Source: Cheilinus undulatus (lineage: Eukaryota; Chordata; Actinopteri; Labriformes; Labridae). Taken from it: a DNA stretch of 64,000 nucleotides. Made by a program: the position numbers and the translations under genes. Numbering within the stretch: position 1 is the first letter of the stretch; each line of letters begins with the position of its first letter. Below are positions 25,401 to 37,400 of the stretch, in pieces. The DNA is taken from the NCBI RefSeq assembly GCF_018320785.1, contig NC_054871.1:15558339-15622338 (forward strand). Reading direction: 5' to 3'. The notes under the pieces are model-generated. The model had not been told where the DNA came from and searched no databases. It saw only the letters and a list, made by a program, of their open reading frames with translations.

Positions 25401-28400
25401 AGGAAAGAAGGGGCAGGGCAAGGGAGGGGGCCAAGCTTGCACAAATGAGCCTCAAGAAGAGTGTGTGTTTGTGCGTGACGCTATCCTGGTGCAGAGCAAA
25501 CTTACCTTCAAAGGTTAAATAAAACTTCCCTCTGTCAAACCATACAAGGGATGGCTGGTCATTCTCTGTGTGGGGGGTCAAGGGATGGAGGAGGAAGGGG
25601 AGGAGGGGTCAGGAGAGAGGAGGAAGAGGTTTGAGAAGGTGGGAAGTGGGTGAGAAGGGGAGGGAGAGAAGGACAGTAGCGTGAGTCTCACATGGCAGGT
25701 CTATCACACGTCACAGCGAGTGAAACGTGGAGGTGGAGCTCTGGGGGGACCAATGGGGACACATACGCCAAGGTAAGCCGAGAAAGGACAACAAGGGTGT
25801 GACAGGATGTTTGTCTTTGCGTGTGCGAGGAAATGCAGGAGTGAAGTGGAGTCAGGGCCAGATGTTCGCCGCTGGATGTTGGCAGTAATCTGGCTCAATG
25901 TGCACGATGTGTGGTACAGAAAAGAGTTGAGGCTGGAGTTTCAGGTGGGAATATGAAAAGAGAAGCCACATGGAGGAATCATGTAGGTCTAGATCCAATA
26001 TAAAAACTGTCAATGTGTTTTAATTGTGGCATTGTCCTAGACCAGATTAGTTCTGTCACAACAACCTTGGATGCCTTACAAGGTTCCTATGCACTTCATT
26101 TAAAAACTGACCAGTTTCATGTTAAACACATAAATCAATGCTTCTTAAAATGTAAGGAAGTACAAATTGTCCCAAAAAATATTAAATGAAAAAATTACTG
26201 ATTCCTTTGTTTAAGATGATTTTTTGGGCTTTCTTCTTTTATTCTGATAGGATGGCTGAAGAGAGACAGGAAACACTGGGAGAGAGAAAGGGGAAGACAT
26301 GCTCCAAACAGGGCCGAGATCGTTATTCAATCCCCTGACCAGTGCATTGAGGACTAAAGCCTCCGTCTATGGGCGCTGCTAAACCTGCCCCTGTAAAATT
26401 AATAATTTCAAAATGTACTAAAAAAGTACCAGTACACAAAAAAGCTACTCAATTAATGATGGTCATCAACAAACTGGAACTAATTTCTTCATCAAGGGGA
26501 TATGGATGAATAAGACGGCAGATGGCTGAACTCTTGTGATTTTCAAGCCTTTATTTACTGTTGGTGGACCCCATGAAAACTACTCGCCCTGTTCCCAACC
26601 TAGGGTGCAGGACATCCTAGGAGGGCAACAGAGATCTCAGGAGGGAACAAAGCTTTGTCTGCTTTGAGGCTGTCATAAGTAGATTTTAACATATTAACTA
26701 AAATCATAATAGAACATTTTTTTAAATACTTAGTCTTTTGGTAAGATAAACACGTGTAGACCTACTACCTCAAAGTTTTATCAATGAAACATTAAAATCC
26801 AGGCTGATTTTTTAAATGAATATATCATTTTTATTTGGCAAGTCCCGGGGGGCTAAGATTTTCTTAGATACAAGTGATGGGCTTCAAGGGAAAATAGGAA
26901 AAAAAATCATAATAGATTTTCTTACTCATGAGGTTCTTTCAGAATCTAACTGTGCATAGATTTACCTAAAGCAGGGGTGTCAAAACTATGGCCCAGGGGC
27001 CAAATGTGGCCCGTGGGATATTTTTTTCTTTAAATCAAATTAAATTAAATATGGCCCTTAATAGAGCATGAAGCTTGTGCTACACTGTATTATTCTTCTT
27101 AGTTTCGAAACAAGGCAGTGCTACCATGGTAATACTGTAAACAAACATTTTGACCAGGATTTATAGCTGTTTTTTTTAGGACTAAATTGAGACAACGCTA
27201 TAAACAGTATAAGAAATTATTTATAATTCCCTAATGGATTACAACAGCAAATAGCAGCACCAATGATGTTCCAGGGGTGGGGCCAGTGGTAGCCAGAGCC
27301 CTCTAAAATCTGTCTGGCCTCTCCTTAAAATGGTTGGCCTTTTGCTTTGTCAGCCATCAACTAGCCATTTAAGCGTACCCAATCACTGAGCATATCTTAA
27401 CCAACATAAAATAGGTTTTTACTCATTTTAGCATCAAGGTGAGATTATATAAAAGTTGCCCCACCATCCTTATAAATTTCTGTATGTGGCCGCCAATGGA
27501 AAAGTTTGGACACCCTTGACCTAAAGGCTTCCTCGTTTATAATGAAACAGATGGCAGCAGCCTGTCGTACATTACAGCACCCTGCAGGGGGCAGCCATGG
27601 GACTGTAACCAGAGACAGATGCTGCATCCTGATTTCAGGGGTCAGGATCCTCCAATTAGCAGAGACTCTGAAGGTAAAGTATGAAGACCCTACAGACCAA
27701 ATCAAGGCATTCAGACAGTTGAAGCACCCATTAGTTAAATGCATTTGATACAGGATGGACACCTGGCAAACATAACACTGCTGTGCTAGGATTTCTTATT
27801 TCCTTTTTTGACAACAAATTTCCAAACTCACTAAACTGGTATTGCTTTAAGGAAGGTGACAGGAATGCTTTAAGGAGGGTTTATGAGATTCCTAATATTT
27901 TAAAATCATTTTCCTTATGTCTTTACATATTTACCTCCGCCAAGGAGGTTATGTGATCGGGTGGGTTTGTTCGTTTGTTTGTTTGTTCGTTTGATAGCAA
28001 CATAACTCAAAAAGTCATCGACGGATTTTCAGGAAATTTTCAGGACATGTCAGAAATGGCCTAAGGAAGAACAGATTCGATTTTGGGACTGATCCAGATC
28101 TGTCTGGATCCAGGAATTTTTTTAAAGGATTCTGTACTATTGGGAGATAGGGCTAATGGCGGAGGGCTGCACTGTTACCACTTTACACCAGGAGATGGCG
28201 GACATGAGTAACTTATTCAACATTTTGAAGTTACAGAGTTTGAAGGACACACGCCCGGTCGAGGAGACGAGTTGGAGCATAACAGAGGGAAAGACAGCAA
28301 ATTGTAGCTGTAGAATACTCACAATGCTGGGAGGAATAGAAGAATATTCACCCTCTGCCATGACTTCCACATGTAGCGAATCCAAGGCTTTGCCTCACTG

Positions 28401-31400
28401 TGTCTCCACCCCACTGGGGAGGGAGTAATCGGCGAATTAGATTTTGGGAGTGATCCAGATTACCGTCTGGATCCAGGAATGTTTTTAAAGGATTCTTCGC
28501 TACTGGGAGATAGGGTTAATGGCGGAGGTCTGCGCTCTCTGAGTGCTTTTCTAGTTTCATTATGATAATACAGTTATCCTTAAAAATATAAGAGATATTG
28601 CATATTAAAACAGAATTTAAATAAGAAAGGAAATCTTCTGTTACTAGCCAAAAAGGCCCAGATAAAGAAGACTGCTTTATTTTTCTGGTGACAAAAATAC
28701 CCCAACTATTATCCTCACATTTTGGTCAAACAATGCTCAACTTATCTTCCCCTTTGGGACATGTCATCCAAATGTGGAAGGCTTTACTAGATCTTGTTGG
28801 TCCAGGATTTAACAGGTTAAAGGCTCCACACTGAAAAACATCTCATGGCTGGAGAAAAAGGATTACAAATGACTGTTTACGTATGGCGCTGTCTACTTAA
28901 TTACCTCCCTGCCACTTGACAGACTGCAGATTTACACATTAAACTCTGGTCTATGGTTCTGTTTGACACAGGAATTCTCATGGTAGAACAGGGTTTACTT
29001 GTTCTCCTCTATACTACTGTTTTAATGGGAGGTCCCAGCAGTGACCATGTGTTGCTGAGAGAGCGAATGATGGAACGGTGACGGCAGCACAGTGCTTCAT
29101 GAGGAGAACAAAAGGGCAGGTGTTCAGTTGAGGAAGAGCTGGGTTTAAAGCTGTGTTTGTGTATGGTTGGAGAGTGCGTGAGTGACAGGTATGAAAAGGT
29201 GGGCGGCAGGGGTCAAGTGTGGGAGTAGACTGAGGCTCGGTTGAACTTGAGGTTGTGTCATGCCACTCCAGTGGTACAGAGTAGATTATAGGAATACCAA
29301 ACAGCTGCTGCCTGTCTAATTCATCTTAATTCTCATGCCAGACATCAAATGACACCATGAACAGCAGCTCTGATCTGGTAGTGTGTAAGAGAGTGTATAT
29401 ATTTGAGCCTGTGTGTGGGAGAAAGACGGACAATGTGGATCTCAAGGGCTCACAGATGAGGAGCTCTTCAGACGAGTTCATTGAACACACAACACACAAA
29501 TACACTCTTGTGGTGCAGACTGAGAGTAAAGGTATCTGGGAGCGGCCGCACTGCACTCTGCACAACCACACATACATAATGTGTGTCACCAAGAGCAGAA
29601 ACAGGAGGTTACAATGGTGACATGGCTAGACAGCCACTGGTGCACAGTCATAAAACAGAGAGAAAGGTCCCACCAGCAGGAGGATGGGCAGAACAGCAAA
29701 AACACTCAAACTTTTTGCGTTAAATCTGTTGTAAAAAGATTCAGCTTTTCTTGTGACCACAGCTTTCTTTTCCTTTTATGGCAGATTTTTTTCTCATAGT
29801 GAATGCGGGAATAAGAGAGTGGAGAGGGGAGAAAGAGATACAGAGAAAGAGAGAGACAGAGGCTATCATCTCTATTAAATGCTTGGGAAATGTGTGGGAA
29901 GGTATGAGCTGGCAAGAGCAAAATGAAGACAAAAAATGACAAAGTCACTAAAAAATGCTGCCACGTTTCAAAAGAAAAAAATGAAGGTGTGGTATGTCCC
30001 TACATCTGTGAGCAAAACCTGGAGTCGACGAGTCAAATAAGTGGGCATTAGGAAAATGACAGAAAAAGCCTTTATTGTAGGTTTCTTATTATCTGAGATG
30101 AATGCTTAAAAATAGGCTTTCTGAAGCTGAAAATGTGTGGCTCACTTTCCCAATACCTACATGCTTTGACTAGTCAATTGAGAAATCACAAAAACACTCA
30201 GCGATGGCCTTTACCCTTCTGTGTCAACTGCACTCTGGGTAAAAACATCAAACAGATGGAAAACTGACACAAGAGCACTCCCCCACAAAACTCTTTTCCA
30301 CCTCGCCCACTTCTCTGTCCCCCTCTCTCCGAGGGGATTGTTACTCTACCTGCAAATGAATCAAAGTGTCTCCCAAAGGTGGGCAGTTTGTCTACATAAG
30401 CATCATCTTCTGACAAAGCCAAAGGAAAAAAGGAGACAAAAACAAAGCAAAATAAAAAAACAGAAAGCAAATCAAAACAAGGACAATTCAAAATTATAAA
30501 CCAAGTGATGCAAAGCTAAACTGAAAAAAGAAATAAACTTCAACACAATTAAAATATCAGAATTAAAGAAACACTCAAAATAAAATAGGTGTAGTAGCTG
30601 TTAAATGCTTCTTCAACCTTATCAAGTCCATCTGCTCCATTCTAGGGGGCATCTTTCCCCCATGTTTATCCCTGCACTCTGTTCAAAAGAAGCAGCCTGA
30701 GCCGTGAACTACATTCTGTTTTTAATGTAACTATTTCTGCCTCCAGATTGTCTATTTTTTAGTTTTGTATGACTCAGCCATGTTAGAGTCCACTGAGATT
30801 TGTTATCATCCACTCACAGCTCTGCATCGCGAGGTTCCTCAGCGCTGACTCTAAAGTTAGAATGAGGAGTGTAAACTGTTGTGCCATTAACTTATTAAAG
30901 GATGGCTTCTAGATAATGTTTGCTCTTCAAAATTAAAATTAACACCCTGCCTCACATTCACACCTCCCACTCATTATACGAGTATGTGTGTTTGAGGGTG
31001 TAATTATGAATGTGTCTGTTTGTGCCTGCTTTAACTAAATAATATTTCTACCCTTTTAAAAAAATTGTCATGTCAAAATGCCACTGAGAAGCATTTCTTT
31101 TCTACTTTAAAAAAATTACGGCAGACTTAGTAATGCTTGATATTTAGTATGGGATTCCATATTTTCATGAAGGGAAGCACCACTGCCTGGAAGCTGTCCC
31201 CTTCCCAGAGAAAATAAATAATTAATAAATAAACAAATAAATGGATAAATTAATTAGGAACTACCTAAATCATTCTACACGGACTCTACACAGAAAGAGG
31301 GACAGGGCCAGTGCGTAAAATCAACAATAAGCTTTTAATATTCATTCCAAACTCTTGTAATTGCTGCTGTCGGACACCAGGCCGCACAGCTTAGTGACTG

Positions 31401-34400
31401 TTGAAGGATCACACACCTGACACGGACACGGAGAGCTCTTTACCGACAGTGGGGGTGGTGGCGGCACTCATGGAATTTGTGGAGGAGATGGAGGAGGTGC
31501 TCTCAGCCCGCGCCAAAGGAGCGATAGGAGGGGGGCTGGCAGAGTGGACTGGAGGGCTGAATGGACGACTCTAGAAGACACAGCAAAGAGCAAAGACAAT
31601 TTAGATTGATATCCTGAAGTTTAGGATTTCAGAATCACCATTTTTATGAATGTGTTTAACTCCCAAAGTTGTTTCTAGTAATCTGGTCAAGCTCTGATTC
31701 TGAGCCTCTTTTTTTATACAAACAAGTCTTTATGATAAAAATTAATCTTAAGGGAAACTGCAGATATTAGTCTGGCTGTTAGGAAAGTTTCCAGTTATTT
31801 CCATGGACTGCAGAAAGCACTGGGACAAAGTCAGAGTGTCAGCGCCCATTTGAAGGCAGCCTGAAGTGGTCTTTTGAGGCCCAACTGTGCCGATTGCCAT
31901 ATTGAACATGTCGCAAACTATTTTTGGCAAAACTAACAGACAAACTGCACTGGCTTGCAGTCATATCAGCCAGCGCACCTAATTATACACTACTCACATC
32001 CTTCTAAGAAACAAAATCCAAATAAATATGGTCCAATGTGGTGTGTGTGCCAATAAAAACTACTCTGGAAAAAATCTTTTGTTCAACCAGGCTGTAAAAT
32101 TGTTAATATCTATCATAAAATTTGGTATTTTAACATTAGGTGCAATGTGACCTCTGGAATATCTACAACCAGCCTCTAGTGGACTGAACAAAAACTGCAG
32201 TTTTTTGCACTAGTGCATTGCCTTCATTGTCAGAGAAGTCCCTGCAGAAAATTTAGCCAAGCCAATCAGCAGGGGAGCAGTGACTGTACATTGCTCATCA
32301 CAACAGTGACGTGGTTGGATTTTTGCAATCTGATATTGTCACTTTCCTTTAAATAATGCCATCTCAATGAAAAAATTAAAACTGTATAAAGTAGCAGACT
32401 TACTGCATCTCCTACAGTGGGTTTCCCTGGAGGAAGTTTGGGCCGTGAAGGGGGGCGAGGTGGAGGAGGTGGTGGAGTTTGGTTAACTGATGAGGGGGTT
32501 GCAGGTCGCACAGGGGAAGAAGAACCTGCAGAGACAAACAGAAAAAGACAAGACTTTATAAAAACCTATTTTTTTTCATCCCTTGGTGAAAACAGCCCAA
32601 TTTAGAAAAGTTACAGGGTGAACAGAACCATCTCTAGACACATTGGCAAACATATAACCCATTTATTTATATCTTAGGCATATATTTAAAGTTCAAACTG
32701 GGAGTGAACAACAACTTAAGGGCATACTTGCATGACATTAGTTTCCCTTTTGTCAACATTTTTAAAGAACAGCCTGCTCATTTTAGCTTTAGTCTTAAGT
32801 CTGGCAATCAGGATTTGCCTGAAGCTGCAGTCAACAAAATGACCTTTAAACAGCATTTATTTGTAACAGTCTGGGTGAAGTTGAAGCCCTTTATTGTCTG
32901 AATGACATCTGATCACTGTTATTTCTTGTATTATTTAGTGACATCCAATAGTTACTTTTATGTTTGAGTTCTGTGCCACCTCTACTTTTTTAAAATTAGT
33001 GTAAGATATTACAGCTACAAGGTGGACAGGAAAGGAAGAGCTGTAACAAGAGGCCTTGGTTCTGCTGCAACAAAGATCTAGCCTTAGATGGTCGTAGTCT
33101 ATATGTTGGACTTCTTTCAATGCCAACAGGACTGGTGTATATTTCCAAACAATAATTCTGTTTGTGCATTTAAAATGAAGATTTTTTGCTCATAAAGGTC
33201 TGATCTTTAATGAGTAAGGCACAAAAACCCAGTTCTGCAGATGAGTGATATCACACAAAAAGAAATAATAAAATGCAGTTCCCAGAAATAATAAATATCA
33301 AGTATCAGGGTGTTATTGCATGGAACGAACATGATCATTTAATCAGTCTAACTCTCTTATTGATTGTGCACAAAAACAGACATCTTTGCTAACAAATACA
33401 TTCAATTTAGAACAGTAACAAAGACAGTAAGAAATGTAAGCTGGCTCCCAAGGAAAATCTCTTTTTACATTAAGTATTTCTTGTGTAACTAGATTCATGA
33501 AATGTTTTATACAAACTCTGATATTTAGGATGTACTAGTGGTTATTCATTACCTTTTTGTATGTTTTTATTAACACACGCTTTTAATAATTTCACAATTT
33601 TTTTTGTATTTTTTAAAAATATTTTTTCTTGAATAAATAAAATCAAGGTTGATGATTCAATTATCAAAGTTCTATGACAAATATGATTATCCAACTCAAG
33701 GGAAAACCTTCTCTACTCCAAACATATTCATATAAAATCTATTGATGATATTGGTTCCCTGATCAGTGACAGTTTATTTGAATAAGTATGGCAATCAATC
33801 CCAGCCCACTGGACATGATCCAACCTATGATAACCCATATAATATAATAACCAATAATGCCATAATCCAACCTAGTGTAGGCCAGAAGACAAGGAAAGAA
33901 GGCATAAGTGATCACAGCCTTACAATGAAAGAACTGACAACCATCTAAATACACACTACTGTATCATGCACATTTTGTAAAAGGAAAGCTAAGACACTTT
34001 GAAATGTCAGTATCAGATAAATGAAAGTCTTTTTTATGAGGCATAAAACTGCATATTTAATACCAATGTCCCCTTTATAGCACAAGCACTGAATGAGCGA
34101 ACACCAACTCTAACACAGTTTTACAGTTAAAAAAGTGACCCTGTTTGCTGATGGGTTTCAATGAGATGCTGAAGACTACGTTTTGGGAATGTCTCAATTG
34201 TTTGTTTGCCATTAATCCCTTAGAATTCTGGGCAACATTAGTCAAAGTTGCCTATCCAAGAATATCCAAGTTAAACTGAATGTTGTGTTTGAACCGTTTT
34301 GAGAAAAATACAATGTGTCTTTAGAAGTTTCTTCCCAAACTGACAGAGTCACAGAAGCTGCTACTTGTATTAGGTAATACAATAATTTTTTTTTCCCCCT

Positions 34401-37400
34401 GTCTGTATTCGAACTGTGAAACAGAGGCCTGTGACAGATGACTGTAGTGGGGTAGTATTACCTGGAAAACTCAACTGGACCAAAGCATGAACCCTTAGCT
34501 AATTCAGGTTCAAAGCTAGTAATGATAGGACAGAAAATGAGGACTTTATACCTGTTTTTCTGGAGAAAAGACCAGAGGCCTCATGTACAAAGGGTGCGTA
34601 CGCACAAAAACGTGGCGTACGTTCTTTTTCACAGCAAAGTTCAGATGTATCAAGAGTGAAATGACTGTGGAAGCTGTATGGCTGCCATACGCACGTTTCT
34701 ACAGCTGTGGATCCTTTGGCGACACTCAGAGGTGATGCTGGGAAACTGTTATAATGAATAAATGTGATGTGCACATCAGAGACACATGAACAATTAACAC
34801 TGATGACCAATTACCACACACATGTCTGCAATTACACGAGTGGTTATAAAAGCATGTGCAAAGTGGTGAAAGTAAATACCGTTAACAACAATGGCTTTAG
34901 CAGTATTAGAAGACGTGGTGAATGTTGCAATACAAGGAGAGCGTGTTTAGAGACAGAGATGATTTACTGCCGCATGATGACAACTGGCTCATCAGCCGCT
35001 TTAGGTTCCTGAGGGCAATCCTCCTGGAACTGTGCGCAGGCCGGCTTTGGAGCGCAACACAGTGAGGAGCCATGCGCTGCCTGTATCCATACAGGTGCTG
35101 ACCGCACTGGAGTCCTTAGCAACTGGGGCATTCCAGAGGGAGGTGGCCAACCGATCGGGACTGTGCCAGACGACCCTGAACCGAGCCATGCCAGCCGTGT
35201 GGGATGGAATTATCCGCACGTCCACAAGGTATATCAAATTCCCATACAATGCAGCTGAACAGGTCAACATTAAAACGCAATTTACAGCGAGAGCCGTTTT
35301 TCCTTATGTAATCGGAGCTATCGACTGCACATTCATTGCCATAAAAGTGCCATCACATGAGGAACAGGAAAAATTTTCATTTGATCAATGTACAGATCAC
35401 ATGTGATGCGCAAATGCAATTAACCAACATTGTGGCGAGGTGGCCCGGTTCAACGCACGATTCACACATTCCGAGTAACAGCACGGTTGGAAACAGACTA
35501 CAAGCTGGCACTGTGCGCCATGATTGGCTTCTTGGTGAGTAAATGTATTTGTTTAATTTTCCTAATATTAATCCCCATGATGCGCATTGAGCATGTGCGC
35601 CCCTAAATACTATCCCGTCTTCACAGCTTCATTTCTAGTCAGTGGTTAAAGTTAGTGACTTGCTGTTTTACTCATGTTAATAACCCCATGCGTCAAGTGT
35701 GAAATCCGTGCGTAAAGTGTGAAATGTCTTGATCAGCCTTACCTATTCCCTGGCGTACTTCTGCATTAATTTGCAACAATAGTGTGGGATCCATGTAAGT
35801 AGTGTATAAAATTAAGAAATGGAAACTATAAATCCAGTTTACTTCATTTGCTTTGCAGCGACTCTCTGTTCAAACGGGGTGAGCCCCTCTTCTACTGTCC
35901 CCCCGCCTGTTTTGGCCGAACTTTAGCGATGGGCTGCTCCACCTTGATGTCGGACCACTTCTTCTTCAATTCAGCATGTGTGTGTGCTTTTCTGATCTCA
36001 CAGCATTGACAGCCTCACACACACTCTCCCACTCACTCCTCTTGCGTTTACAGTTTATGCTGACAGCGTGCCAAAGAGGACATTTTTGCGCGCCTCCACT
36101 TCAGTGAGAAGCGTCTGCAATTCGCTTTCTGTGAAGTTCTTCTTTTTTCGCCTCTTACTCATTCTTTTGTTTTAATTTTCTGATCGTGCAGAGAGGGGAT
36201 CTCAGGCGCAGGGCTCATTTAAATATGATTTGCGTATTTAAATGAAGGGACCCTCCCACGTGGACAGGGAGGAGTCGGGTACCCCAACATATGTGCTCAA
36301 TTCCATGTTGATTGGGATGTACAAAGGAAATGTGCTTGGATTCATACATCTGGATATTTTCATGCGTACAACGTTTTCTGGATTTGAGCGTATGCTATGT
36401 TTCAGTAGGAAATCCATGCAAGTCTTTGTACATGAGGCCCCAGGCATTTTCAAACTGAAGACTCCAAATGGGAGCCTGGAAAAAAAGACATCATTACAGC
36501 GAACACAGTGGACTATTGAGAACACTGGCAAATCTTAAAATATATAAAACTGGTCCATGGATCTTTATGGATGTAATCCTGTTTTTGGATCTAAAATTTG
36601 ACAGGATTTAGATTGTGAGGATTCTTTCTAATATGGCGTGACTGTCTGTGATGGAATACTAAAATCAGGAGAGCTTCTGATGTTGCGCTGTGTCACTTGT
36701 TATTGTTAGAGTGTTCCCTGACAAATGCATTAATTGTGGCTGCTGTGGTGGTTTTATCTTGGGAAGGTTAACATAATCAGAATCCTGAGAATCAGAGATT
36801 TTTGTGGCATATAACGTGGTATACTTATGAACAGTCTTTTTGTAAATAACTGAATAGATTAAAAAAATTCTGCAAGCCTGCTGGCTGGCCCTCAGATTTT
36901 TAAGGGGTAAAATACATGCCTGATGGGCATATTTTGACATTTTAATAAACACTAAACTAAGAGGTATTCACTGGGACACCTATGTAGGCATCAAGACTTT
37001 TGTATGCTTTAAGATGACTGCCTGTGTACACAGAAATGCTGATTGTCATGTAACAATATAAACTGTGTGGAGTGAGTCTTGGAAGGCTCAGAGCTTTAAC
37101 TCTATCTATAGATCACAGGAAACATCAAGTATAGATCCTCTTTAACTCTTTGCAGGTTTCTCTGTGAGCACCCTTGAGGTGACTCACCTCATTTGATAGC
37201 CACTGCCATTGTGTAAAGCAAGCTAATTCTATTCCGTTGCTCTCTGTTTCTTTTATAGCTCTGGAGTACACATCTAATGTAGTTATTGACTAAAATGCGT
37301 AGCAGCCCAACGTCAACATCAGCATGTCCACTGTCCACTGTATTTGTTGTAGTTGTTGACATCATGGCAGTCATGTGACTGCAAGTGGTTAATAAACCAC

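Larger units (their letters stand above)
34577..36439 (+). mobile_element. PIF/Harbinger-type transposon with two dead genes
   Basis: About 1.86 kb, bounded by an inverted repeat GGCCTCATGTACAAAG (34577..34592 and inverted 36424..36439). GCGTACGC-like subterminal motifs lie inside each end. It carries a broken transposase on + and a broken Myb/SANT-like gene on -, the usual two-gene make-up of this superfamily. CCAG lies within one base of both ends; no clear three-base target duplication is seen. Confidence 0.82.

Noticed and set aside
29326..29948. Several overlapping frames of 63-88 codons on both strands
   Set aside because: Chance frames in intron sequence with GA-rich composition; no domain and no consistent splice sites.
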